DNA of 56,648 nt. Source: CAYSNP01 sp964432485 (lineage in GTDB: Bacteria > Bacillota > Clostridia > Christensenellales > DTU072). Within the stretch, counting starts at the first letter, position 1. Every line of letters begins with the position of its first letter. Of the stretch, positions 25,379 through 33,674 are shown piece by piece. The notes beneath the pieces were generated by a model that worked only from the letters and a program-made list of their open reading frames with translations, had not been told where the DNA came from and did no database searches. Location of the stretch: NCBI GenBank assembly GCA_964432485.1, contig CAYSNP010000008.1, forward strand, positions 1 through 56,648. Direction: 5' to 3'. A program made the translations under genes and the position numbers.

Positions 25379-25381
25379 AGT

Positions 25382-26338
25382 TCAATAGGTGCTTAAAAGG
25401 GAAACAGCCGACGCAAAAGCCTGTTTATCACTAGTTTTGCCTATCCTGTAATCTTGTTCCTTTTGTTTTAGCATGCCAAGTATATTCATAAGCTGTAATG
25501 AAGAATACCTTGCCGCCGCTTCTTTAGTCTTAATTACAGCATAAGGCTTGATTTCTAGTTTTTTACCTAGCGCATCCTCGCCTAAAGAGGATGTCCTTGC
25601 ATAAAACATCCTTTGGTATTGGCGAATAAGCGCACGAAATAATGCGCTGGTCCCAAGCCCGGATAGACTTAGTGCCTCTATAATCTCTATTGCCTTGCGA
25701 TACTGCCTTGCCGCTACTGCATTGGTAAACTCATAAACCTTATATTCCATATCAGGAGCAACCATCTCCTCTATATCTTGCACCCTTATAAGCCTGCCCC
25801 CAACATAATCTACGAGCTTAGCTAGTTCCATATTTATTCTTACCATATCTCTATCTGTATAATCAATAAGTTTGGCAAGAGCCGCATTATCTATCACATT
25901 GGGATATAAGCTGTTGATGAACTTCGATAGCTCATAATGGGTACCCTTAGCTGCCGAAATGGGCTCCATAAATGCCTTATCTGCGCCAATCAATCCTTTG
26001 CCGGAAGAAAAAACTAAAAAGAAGCAATCAGGTATTTGTTTAGAAAATAAAGCCAGCTGCTGTCTTTCCTGCTCTTGAAGTTTGGTATTAAAGTCTTTAA
26101 CAATAGTAACTGAATTGCCGCCAAATAAAGAATAAGCAGAAAGTCTATCTGCAATTTGAGCAAAGCTAGGTTGGGTCAGTTCTACTAAATCAAAAGCCTT
26201 TGCTTGCTCGTCCACCAAACTCCTAAAATAGTCAAGGGCATATTCTTCAAAAAAGTAATCCTCTGTTTCGATAAAAAATATACCCTTATCTAAAGTATAC
26301 TTATGGATATCTATTGCCCTTTTTGCTTTTTTGTCCAT
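25382..26338 (-). CDS. holA: DNA polymerase III subunit delta
   Basis: 318 residues of the HolA family, the clamp-loader subunit that opens the beta clamp. The N-terminal AAA-like domain (YTLDKGIFFIETEDYFFEEYAL; LTQPSF; FLVFSSGK) lacks a functional Walker A, as expected for delta. The C-terminal collar domain carries DMEYKVYEFTNAVAARQYRKA and RALIRQYQRM. In Bacillota holA commonly lies just after comEC, and that order is kept here, with 40 bases between the genes. The start is placed at MDKKAKRAIDIHKY. Confidence 0.88.
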   Translation of the reverse strand: MDKKAKRAIDIHKYTLDKGIFFIETEDYFFEEYALDYFRSLVDEQAKAFDLVELTQPSFAQIADRLSAYSLFGGNSVTIVKDFNTKLQEQERQQLALFSKQIPDCFFLVFSSGKGLIGADKAFMEPISAAKGTHYELSKFINSLYPNVIDNAALAKLIDYTDRDMVRINMELAKLVDYVGGRLIRVQDIEEMVAPDMEYKVYEFTNAVAARQYRKAIEIIEALSLSGLGTSALFRALIRQYQRMFYARTSSLGEDALGKKLEIKPYAVIKTKEAAARYSSLQLMNILGMLKQKEQDYRIGKTSDKQAFASAVSLLSTY

Positions 26339-26378
26339 ATATATATGGTACTACAATTTGTTATTTTTTGCAAATTAT

Positions 26379-27875
26379 TTATAAAATTGTCACAAGTATT
26401 ATGCAAATAAAGATTAGCACAACGCTATACCGCAGCTTCTTTTCCTTAGGCAGCATAAAGAACTTTGAATTGAGCAGCATAACTGCAAAATAAAAAAAGG
26501 TGATAATGCCCATATTGCCGACTGCAAGCTGGGCATATGGCAAGTGCGCAATAAAGGCGGACAAGCCTCTAAGGGCAAAAAGAGGCAAACTTGCCAGCTT
26601 GTAAAGCACCCCCATAAAAGGTGCAATGGCAGTAACGGCAATGGCTATTATCAACAATAAAAACGCAAGGGAAACTAAAGGCAATACTATCAAATTAGCC
26701 AAACAAAAATAAAGAGCAAATACATTAAATACATTGACAATTACCGGTAGCAGCAAGGAGTTAGCTGAGAGACTGAGAGCAAAAGAAGAGCTGGTAAAGT
26801 TGCCCAGTTTACCTGTATTTAATAAGGTTTTTCGCAATTGAGAATAAAATAAAGCTATCCCTGCTACAGCACTAAAGCTAAGCAGGAAACTGATATCAAA
26901 AAGATTAAAAGGCTTAAATAGCAAGATTAACACCCCTGCGGCACATAATGCGCTAAGCGGGTCTATCCTTTTATATACCAAGCTGCTGCCTAAAGCTACC
27001 ATAGTCATAATTATTGCTCTGTTTACACTAGGGACAAAGCCTGCCAATGCACCGTAAAATAATAAAATCAGCAAAGTACAAATAAAGGTGAGCTTAGGGC
27101 TTAAAGATAGCTTTTTGAAAAGAAAGAACAGCAAAGCGGCAAAGAAAGCCACATGCAGTCCGCTAACTGCAAAGATATGGGACAATCCACTTATTTTAAA
27201 GCCCTCCGCTTCGGAAATGCTAAGCAATGCACGCTCCCCAAAAAGCAAACTGGCTGCAATGCCTTGCGTATCAAAAAGCAAATGCTTGTCAAAGTCAGAA
27301 TAAATATGCGCTTTTATCCTTTCAAATAGCTTTAGTTTATCTTTCTTACTAGATACTGTGAATTCGCTTTCTGCTTGATACCTTATATCTCTGCCTAGCA
27401 GATTAGCGCCATAACTATCAAAGACATCCGCCCTTATACTTGCTATTTTACCATAAACCGCTATGCTGTCTCCTACCTTAAAACTAGCTCCGTCAGGGCA
27501 AATAAGCAGCGTTTTATGCGCTAAAGGCGTTACATCATAACTTACATCCTCTAAAATATAAACGGTTGCACCGCTTCGCTCTCTTTCTACCGAGCACACC
27601 CTTGCATTTATGTATTTATCTTTAACATCCAGCTCGGCAACTTCAGCTTTTGACCAAGCAATAATAAAACTTGAAAAAGCTGCAAATGCAAAAATAAGGA
27701 CAAGAAAAACTTTATATTTCTTAAAAATTATACAAGCGGCACACCCTAACGCCAACAAAACAAGCAACGCTATCCAAATAAAACTCTTTACGCTTGCGGC
27801 GGCAATTAAAATGCCGATAGCGCAAGCAAGTCCTGCCAGCACAGCAGGACGATAATTGAGGATTCGTTCTTTCAT
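26379..27875 (-). CDS. comEC: ComEC-type DNA uptake channel lacking the metallo-beta-lactamase domain
   Basis: 498 residues, against roughly 700-800 for full-length ComEC. Four N-terminal helices surround a DUF4131/OB-like region (about 85-160). The competence domain follows, with SGLSHIFAVSGLHVAFFAALLF near 228 and LAGFVPSVNRAIIM near 275, then further helices to the end. The C-terminal metallo-beta-lactamase-like nuclease domain is absent; the frame closes after the last helix with no trace of a split remnant downstream. The family transports single-stranded DNA across the membrane. The gene overlaps by 4 bases the MBL gene before it and precedes holA. Whether competence is functional is unknown. 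Confidence 0.87.
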   Translation of the reverse strand: MKERILNYRPAVLAGLACAIGILIAAASVKSFIWIALLVLLALGCAACIIFKKYKVFLVLIFAFAAFSSFIIAWSKAEVAELDVKDKYINARVCSVERERSGATVYILEDVSYDVTPLAHKTLLICPDGASFKVGDSIAVYGKIASIRADVFDSYGANLLGRDIRYQAESEFTVSSKKDKLKLFERIKAHIYSDFDKHLLFDTQGIAASLLFGERALLSISEAEGFKISGLSHIFAVSGLHVAFFAALLFFLFKKLSLSPKLTFICTLLILLFYGALAGFVPSVNRAIIMTMVALGSSLVYKRIDPLSALCAAGVLILLFKPFNLFDISFLLSFSAVAGIALFYSQLRKTLLNTGKLGNFTSSSFALSLSANSLLLPVIVNVFNVFALYFCLANLIVLPLVSLAFLLLIIAIAVTAIAPFMGVLYKLASLPLFALRGLSAFIAHLPYAQLAVGNMGIITFFYFAVMLLNSKFFMLPKEKKLRYSVVLIFICIILVTIL

Positions 27876-28600
27876 ACCGTAATTTCTAAACCTTCGCTTG
27901 CCAATTGAGCAAGGTTATTGTACTTTAGCGCTTCTGCAAGAATTGCTTTTTCTTTTCCGTAAAATAAATGCGAAAGGATTAGCTTTCTGCCTTGAGACAG
28001 CTTGCTGATTTGTGCAACGGAAATATGCTTGCTTGTTTCATTAAACTCCCGCTCCAATATGCAAGCATCGGCTATAACTAAATTAGAGCCGCAAATTAAA
28101 GGTGCAAGGTTCTCGTTAAATAAAGTGTCCGAAGTGTAAGAAATGCAGCTGCTTCCAAGTGCAAACTTAATCCCATAAGTTTCTATAGGGTGGGTCATCT
28201 TATATGCGTGGCATTTAATGTCGCCTATATTAAAGATGCCTTCACCAAGCGGATGATATTCAAAAAAATCACCTTCTAATATGGCGTCTAATATAATTTT
28301 AGGTGTTTGGGGTACTATAAGTTGCACTTTGGCATACTTTTTGCTGATATTGCGTTCAAGTGCTATATTCTTATAAGCAAAAATGTCGGCAATATGGTCG
28401 CCATGCAAGTGAGAAAGTATAATAGTATCAATAGTGGCAGGGTCTATAAAACGAGTAAGTTTTAACAGTGCTCCGCTACCCATATCTATAACTATCCGCT
28501 TGCCTGCTCCTTGCAGCAGGTAACAGCTTGTAGCGTGTTTCGGACTAGGGTATTTACCATAGTAGCCTATTACCGAAAGCTGCAATTTTCCCTCTTTCAT
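27872..28600 (-). CDS. MBL-fold metallohydrolase (YhfI/RNase Z-like)
   Basis: 242 residues. The SHLHGDHIADIF motif near 62 supplies the di-zinc ligands; MTHPIETYG near 136, SYTSDTLFNE near 155 and LSHLFYGKE near 211 complete the RNase Z-like pattern. CYLLQGAGKRIVIDMGSG is the opening strand pair. It resembles B. subtilis YhfI, whose substrate is not firmly known. It is cytoplasmic, without a signal peptide, and sits between the P-type ATPase (2-base gap) and comEC (4-base overlap), so it is translationally coupled to both. It might supply the nuclease domain ComEC lacks, but its family is different and it is not secreted, so this is speculative. Confidence 0.85.
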   Translation of the reverse strand: MKEGKLQLSVIGYYGKYPSPKHATSCYLLQGAGKRIVIDMGSGALLKLTRFIDPATIDTIILSHLHGDHIADIFAYKNIALERNISKKYAKVQLIVPQTPKIILDAILEGDFFEYHPLGEGIFNIGDIKCHAYKMTHPIETYGIKFALGSSCISYTSDTLFNENLAPLICGSNLVIADACILEREFNETSKHISVAQISKLSQGRKLILSHLFYGKEKAILAEALKYNNLAQLASEGLEITV

Positions 28601-28602
28601 AA

Positions 28603-31236
28603 TTACTCCTCTAATTGTTTTTGCGCCTCTCGTTTTTGATTAAGATATGCAAGAAAATCTAAGTAATCTTTATCGTTAGGACCTTCTATCAGCCGCATTT
28701 TGCTAAAGTCGCCCTTTGGAGGCTCTTGATATTTCTTAATTACATAGTCAACAGCTTTAATTACATTTTCAGCTAAAAAGATTAAGGAAAATATAAGAGT
28801 ATAGGAAAACAAACTTTGCAGTTGCGCTAAGTTAAACATATTAAGATCTTGATTAGGGAGCAAAGGCATAACAATAGCACAGCCTACAGCAAGAGTCAAT
28901 ATGCTGATATTTAGCACCGCTCTGGTAAGGTTAAACGGACGAGATATATTATATAGCACTAACATAAAATTGCCAAATAAGGTATAAGTGATAATTGTAT
29001 TGTATTCACTTTCTGATACACCTAGCACTCCTTTTTGATACAGCAACACTAGTAGCAAGATACTTACCACCATAGAAAGCGCAGGCGGCACAATATTTTT
29101 TAAGATATTGGTAATAAACTTGCCTTTAATCTTATTCTTATTAGGCTCTAACGCTAGCACAAAAGATGCAATACCTATAATAAATAAATTGGTAAAGGTG
29201 AGTTGTACAGGGTCAAGAGGGTAGCCATGCCTTAGCATAAATACGCTTATTAACAACAAAAAGGAAAATAAGGTTTTTGTTAAAAATAAGCTGGATGTCC
29301 TTTGCACATTGTTAATAACCCTTCTGCCCTCGTTAACAATCTCCGGCATAGAGCCAAAGTCTGAGTCCATTAGCACCAATTGAGCGATATTGCGGGTAGC
29401 TTCTGCACCGTTAGCCATAGCCACAGAACAATCAGCCTCTTTTAATGCCAGTATATCATTGATACCGTCACCCGTCATAGCAACTGTTTTTCCGTGTTCT
29501 TTAAAGATTTGGATAAGCAGCTTCTTTTGTGCGGGATTAACTCTGCCAAATACAGTATAGTCAAGAGCAAGCGACTTAATATCCGCATCGGATAAGTTTT
29601 GCAGACTAATAAACTTATATGCGTTATCAATCCCTACCCGTCTTGCTACCTCTGCAACTGTTAGCGGATTGTCGCCGGAAATCACCCTAACATCTACGCC
29701 ATTTTCTTTGAATTTGGCAATGGTGCGAGCGGCATCGGGTTTGATATTGTCCTCAATGACAATAAGCGCCGCAGGTGTACAGCTGTCAGGGATGGTGCGA
29801 GATTCTATAGAAGCCTTATTCTTGCTTATCCCCAGCAGCAATACTCTGTTGCCCCGCTGTTGATAATGCTCAATTTCGCCCTGTACTCTGGCTGAAAGGC
29901 TCTTACAAATAAACTCAGGCGCGCCCAGCACGCAAAGCCCTATCTCCTCCAGATAAACTGCACTTGCCTTTCGTTCTGAAGAAAATGCTATAGTATACTC
30001 CGCTCTTATAATGTTTTCTATCTTAAAGTAATTTTTTAGCGCAATTGCTGTTTGATTATTTTCATCAAGCGCCATTTGCATAGAGGACACAATATCATTG
30101 ACAGAGCAGCCTTTGCGCTCGCACCCAAAATCTATTACTTTGGCTACATTCATTGTGCCGTCGGTAATAGTGCCTGTTTTATCTAAACATAGCATATTGA
30201 CCCTGGCTAAAGTTTCAATTGAATAAAGCTCACGCACAACTGCTTTCTTTTTATACAGCCGCAATATTCCAACCGCAAGTGCTACGCTTGTCAATAAAAA
30301 TAAACCTACTGGTATCATACCTATTATACTGCCCGCAGTTTTGAAAACTGCTTCCTTATACGCTGACTGTATCTCCAGAGCTGTATGGGCTAAGCGAAAT
30401 TCCTCTAAATATCTTAGCGCCTGCAAATATCCGTTATCTGTTGCTAAAATATGTGAAACTTCATTTAACTTCCTAAGTTGAGCATTAAAGTTATTCAAAA
30501 AGGAAAGAGCGGCAAGAGGTATTATTGCAATGCCTATTACTCTCATAATAAGTTTTATTGAGCGAATTAGTTCTGATTTATTCTTTTTAAGCTCTTTTGC
30601 TTTTTGGGCAATTTGCTGTATATAATTTTCCTCTCCTATTTTTTCTACCCTACTCTTACCCTTGCCTGTAATGACATAACTGCCGGCAAGCAAGCTATCC
30701 CCTACTTCCTTTTTTATGGGCATGCTTTCGCCGGTAAGCAGGCTTTCATTGACCTCCAGCATACCTTCTTCCAGGATAGAATCTGAGCAAATTTGTGCAC
30801 CGGGCTCAAGTAGCACAATATCATCTGTAAGTATTTGGTTGAGTTTAATAGCAGACTGCCTGCCCTCTCTTAGCACCTTGACATCAGGGGAAGAAAGCAA
30901 GGACAGCTTGTCCATAGTATGCTTTGCTTTAAGCTCTTGCACAATACCTATTGAAGTATTGATTAAAATAATCCCCATAAAAGTAGCATTCTTTATATCG
31001 TCAAAAGATTGCGCTACTGTTAAAATCCAAATAAACACCAACAAGCATATAAAGTTAAAAAAGGTAAAAACATTTTCTGAAAAGATAGCCCAAACGCTTT
31101 TAGAACCGCCAATCTTAGTTTCATTTACATACCCTTTGGCTACCCTTTCTTCAATTTGGGCGGCTGTAAGACCGTTTTCTAAATCTAGCTTAACCGCTTC
31201 CAGCAAAGGGCGGGACAATACTTTTTTTGTTCTCAT
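28603..31236 (-). CDS. HAD-IC P-type ATPase, cation transporting (CtpE-like)
   Basis: 877 residues, complete. TGES at 168-171 (actuator), phosphorylation site LDKTGT with Asp352, VISGDNP near 535, and TGDGIND near 602; about ten membrane helices. M4 reads MIPVGL (307-312) where calcium and magnesium pumps have VPEGL, a variant seen in the CtpE-like branch, so the ion cannot be inferred safely. The M3-M4 loop is enlarged by about 45 residues (250-296), facing outward. It is the first gene of the ATPase-MBL-comEC-holA run. The start is placed at MRTKKVLSRP. Confidence 0.9.
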   Translation of the reverse strand: MRTKKVLSRPLLEAVKLDLENGLTAAQIEERVAKGYVNETKIGGSKSVWAIFSENVFTFFNFICLLVFIWILTVAQSFDDIKNATFMGIILINTSIGIVQELKAKHTMDKLSLLSSPDVKVLREGRQSAIKLNQILTDDIVLLEPGAQICSDSILEEGMLEVNESLLTGESMPIKKEVGDSLLAGSYVITGKGKSRVEKIGEENYIQQIAQKAKELKKNKSELIRSIKLIMRVIGIAIIPLAALSFLNNFNAQLRKLNEVSHILATDNGYLQALRYLEEFRLAHTALEIQSAYKEAVFKTAGSIIGMIPVGLFLLTSVALAVGILRLYKKKAVVRELYSIETLARVNMLCLDKTGTITDGTMNVAKVIDFGCERKGCSVNDIVSSMQMALDENNQTAIALKNYFKIENIIRAEYTIAFSSERKASAVYLEEIGLCVLGAPEFICKSLSARVQGEIEHYQQRGNRVLLLGISKNKASIESRTIPDSCTPAALIVIEDNIKPDAARTIAKFKENGVDVRVISGDNPLTVAEVARRVGIDNAYKFISLQNLSDADIKSLALDYTVFGRVNPAQKKLLIQIFKEHGKTVAMTGDGINDILALKEADCSVAMANGAEATRNIAQLVLMDSDFGSMPEIVNEGRRVINNVQRTSSLFLTKTLFSFLLLISVFMLRHGYPLDPVQLTFTNLFIIGIASFVLALEPNKNKIKGKFITNILKNIVPPALSMVVSILLLVLLYQKGVLGVSESEYNTIITYTLFGNFMLVLYNISRPFNLTRAVLNISILTLAVGCAIVMPLLPNQDLNMFNLAQLQSLFSYTLIFSLIFLAENVIKAVDYVIKKYQEPPKGDFSKMRLIEGPNDKDYLDFLAYLNQKREAQKQLEE

Positions 31237-31301
31237 ATTTATCTTTTGCCTTAAAAATTATTTGCGACATACTCCCTATCTAGCTTGTTTCGCTTGCGCT
31301 T

Positions 31302-31330
31302 ATTATACACTATCAGCCTTGTTGATACAA
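31302..31330 (-). promoter_or_regulatory. Promoter of the ATPase-MBL-comEC-holA operon
   Basis: Minus strand TTGTAT (31325-31330), 17-base spacer, TATAAT (31302-31307), about 65 bases before the ATPase start. Confidence 0.72.
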
Positions 31331-31356
31331 GGATAATAGCGTAAAACATATAACAA

Positions 31357-31378
31357 AAGCCCTATATTTTTAGGGCTT
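31357..31378 (-). terminator. Terminator after yjbQ
   Basis: AAGCCCTA (31357-31364) and TAGGGCTT (31371-31378) around a 6-base loop; on the minus strand the stem is followed by TTTGTT. Confidence 0.82.
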
Positions 31379-31407
31379 CTGCTGATTTTTATAAAAATAA
31401 ATAAACT

Positions 31408-31824
31408 TTATTCTCCTATAATCTTTACAAGTGCTTTTTTAGGTCTTTTGCCATCATATTCTCCATAAAAAATTTGTTCCCAAGGCCCAAAATCCAATCT
31501 GCCCTCGCTTATTGCGCATACTGCCTCTCTGCCCATAATCTGGCGTTTAAGGTGAGCGTCCGCATTGTCCTCATAAGTATTGTGAGCATAGGCAGAATGC
31601 GGCTTTTCTGGAGCCAGCCGCTCTAACCATGCCTCAAAATCAGAATGCAGTCCGCTTTCGTCATCGTTGATAAATACACTGGCAGTTATATGCATAGCAT
31701 TAACTAATACCAGCCCTTCCTTAATACCGCTCTTATCAATGCAATCTTGCACTTGAGCAGTAATATTAATATATCCGCGCCTTGAGGGCATATTAAAGCG
31801 CAATTCCTTACGATAGCTTTTCAT
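31408..31824 (-). CDS. YjbQ/UPF0047 family protein
   Basis: 138 residues of the UPF0047/YjbQ family, described for some members as a secondary thiamine-phosphate synthase activity of uncertain physiological meaning. Conserved blocks are VNAMHITASVFINDDE near 42, AYAHNTYEDNADAHLKRQIMG near 78 and the terminal GPWEQIFYGEYDG. The ATG overlaps an upstream in-frame TAA (TAATG), and there is no clear Shine-Dalgarno sequence, so translation probably depends on ribosomes finishing the reading frame that ends at 31824. A terminator follows. Confidence 0.9.
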   Translation of the reverse strand: MKSYRKELRFNMPSRRGYINITAQVQDCIDKSGIKEGLVLVNAMHITASVFINDDESGLHSDFEAWLERLAPEKPHSAYAHNTYEDNADAHLKRQIMGREAVCAISEGRLDFGPWEQIFYGEYDGKRPKKALVKIIGE

Positions 31825-31973
31825 TATGCCAGATTAAGCAACTCTTCACTGGTAATTGCCGCTGCAGAAGAGACATAAGAGTATGTACCGCTAGTTACTT
31901 GACCGCCATTTGTAGGTATACCGCCTGACTGTTGAGCAGTATACTTTTCGTTTAAATTGCTGGCTGTAATATA
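31824..31973 (-). pseudogene. In-frame 49-codon continuation of the upstream gene after a TAA
   Basis: Immediately after the TAA at 31974-31976 the same frame stays open for 49 codons (YITASNLNEKY to EELLNLA) and ends in a TAA that overlaps the yjbQ ATG. There is no plausible start codon of its own near its beginning. Composition is Ser/Thr/Gly/Ala-rich and gene-like. It is best read as the true C-terminus of the upstream protein, cut off by a nonsense codon, or expressed by readthrough; a sequencing error is also possible. Confidence 0.6.
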
Positions 31974-32738
31974 TTACTCTCCGCCAATCTTGGTAACTTC
32001 TAAGCTAAGCACGGTATCCTCTTTCCAAGCAAAAGAGCCCGGCACAGCATTGTCGCCCAATGCAGCCATTATACCGTCTTCTATTACCTTTTGAATTGTA
32101 CCTGTCTGTATCCCAAGACAATTTATTGTAATAGAAAAATAATATTTGCCGCTCAGGAAATATACCTTATCGTTATGAGCTGGAGATAAATTGGCCTCAT
32201 CTATAACATAGCTGCTAAAATTAACTATGCTCTCTGCATTTTTAGCAGCTGTCTTTTCAGTACTGCTATAAACAGAATACTCTAAACCTTCCCAATCTTC
32301 ATCGCCCAATTTTGGAAAGCGATCTTTGCTGGACTCTTCAATGCTGTAACCCTCAGTTCCATCAAAATAAAATCTATTGCCTTCATAAACTTTGCCTAAT
32401 CCTGTGCCTTGCTTGGTAACCTGATTGAAAACTTTGCCTTTTGCATATTTAACAATCTCTATGGTTTGTTGAGTTGCAACTGTTATTGAGCCTAAACCTG
32501 CCTTAAAATCCAGAGAAAACATATGTATAAAGTATTCTGCATTATAGTAATTCTCAAGAGCTTGGTTAAATAGTTCAAGCGCACTTAAACCTTCTGCCTC
32601 ACTGCCTTCTTCTTGATAATCTGGAGGATCCCAGCTGTTTTCTAGTTCCACTGTTGCGCCGCTTGCTCCCAAAAATACCAATGCGCCTAGTGCGGCAATA
32701 GTAACTATTACTACGATTATTTTTAATGCTTGTGCCAT
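31974..32738 (-). CDS. Membrane-anchored extracellular protein of unknown function
   Basis: 254 residues, not recognised. One N-terminal hydrophobic helix (about 5-27) with few preceding charges suggests a signal anchor, followed by an acidic, Tyr-rich, beta-looking ectodomain (EGNRFYFDGTEGYSIEES; VYFLSGKYYFSI). It has a strong TTAAGGAGAG ribosome binding site and its own promoter. The frame is interrupted by TAA at 31974-31976 and then continues in frame for 49 codons up to yjbQ, so the stop may be a mutation or a recoding site. No enzyme motif is seen. Confidence 0.68.
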   Translation of the reverse strand: MAQALKIIVVIVTIAALGALVFLGASGATVELENSWDPPDYQEEGSEAEGLSALELFNQALENYYNAEYFIHMFSLDFKAGLGSITVATQQTIEIVKYAKGKVFNQVTKQGTGLGKVYEGNRFYFDGTEGYSIEESSKDRFPKLGDEDWEGLEYSVYSSTEKTAAKNAESIVNFSSYVIDEANLSPAHNDKVYFLSGKYYFSITINCLGIQTGTIQKVIEDGIMAALGDNAVPGSFAWKEDTVLSLEVTKIGGE

Positions 32739-32770
32739 TATTAATCTCTCCTTAATAGTTTTATATAATA

Positions 32771-32798
32771 ATTATAACATTAATTTTTAATTTGTAAA
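32771..32798 (-). promoter_or_regulatory. Promoter of the anchored-protein/yjbQ genes
   Basis: Minus strand TTTACA (32793-32798), 16-base spacer, TATAAT (32771-32776), about 33 bases before the start codon. Confidence 0.7.
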
Positions 32799-32840
32799 GA
32801 GTGAGAAAACTCAAAAAAAAGAATAAACTTATTAGAATGC

Positions 32841-33674
32841 TTAGCGTTGCAGCAGCTCGCCTTTATATTCTCTAAAGGGCAAGTTAAGGTTAATATATAC
32901 AAAATTATGCTCGCTAACTTGCTTTTCAATAGGCGGAAGGCGCATATAATCACCAAAACGAGTAGTAAGATAGCTGCTTACTTGAGCAGGAGCGCAAAAC
33001 TCTTTTCCGCAAAAAGCAATACGAGAAGGCGTAGCGTAAACTGCTTGCGGCATTATTTCCTTTAGCCCGTAAGCTCCTACATAAACTGCTACAAAGTTGC
33101 TGGACTTATAAAGTTTTCTCCGTAAAAATGAATCAAAATTATTTTGCAACTTTTTAGCATTTAACTTTCGGATTAAAGCAATTAAGACTTTTTTATAAAA
33201 AGGTCTTTTTTTGTCGTCAGGCACATTGGCGGCTATAGGTATAAGATGACGATAAATAGCGGCTCGTTTTCTGCGACGGACTGCCTTTTTGTAAGTTTTG
33301 CCCGCCCCGTCAATAGGAAAAATATCTATATATACCCCACGAATATTGTAATTGTGCTGACCTCCTTGTTCTATTACTGTGGTGTCTGCATTTGTTAATT
33401 TTGCAAAATTAAGAGGATAATAGGCGGTATTGTTATGAAAAAGCAGTTCCAAATGCTTAGGGAATTGCTTGCCAAGCGCCATTAGCTTATCGTAGTCCTC
33501 TCGGGGCATAGAAACATCAATATCATCATCCCAAGGAATAAATCCGCCATGGCGTACTGCTCCTAAAAGCGACCCCGCGCATAAATAATAGGTTAGCTTA
33601 TGGCGCACGCAAAAGGTATCGAACTCGCATAATATCTCAAATGCCGCTTGTTGCAGCTGCTCTAGTGCGCTCAT
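32841..33674 (-). CDS. LicD-family phosphotransferase
   Basis: 277 residues of the LicD/nucleotidyltransferase-like family. The signature is AGSLLGAVRHGGFIPWDDDIDVSMPREDY (broken here: AGSLLGAVRHGG near 33, then WDDDIDV near 48, the metal-binding Asp cluster). LicD transfers phosphocholine from CDP-choline to surface glycans; distant relatives transfer polyol phosphate from CDP-polyols. It is the last gene of the glycan operon. ATG 33674 is chosen because GGAGAAAGG precedes it and it overlaps the flippase stop as ATGA; an upstream TTG at 33686 is less likely. Confidence 0.88.
   Translation of the reverse strand: MSALEQLQQAAFEILCEFDTFCVRHKLTYYLCAGSLLGAVRHGGFIPWDDDIDVSMPREDYDKLMALGKQFPKHLELLFHNNTAYYPLNFAKLTNADTTVIEQGGQHNYNIRGVYIDIFPIDGAGKTYKKAVRRRKRAAIYRHLIPIAANVPDDKKRPFYKKVLIALIRKLNAKKLQNNFDSFLRRKLYKSSNFVAVYVGAYGLKEIMPQAVYATPSRIAFCGKEFCAPAQVSSYLTTRFGDYMRLPPIEKQVSEHNFVYINLNLPFREYKGELLQR

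Noticed and set aside
30716..31336. 206-codon open frame opposite the P-type ATPase gene
   Set aside because: It is an antisense shadow of a complete, well-supported gene, rich in Ser and Leu, with no homology that I recognise.
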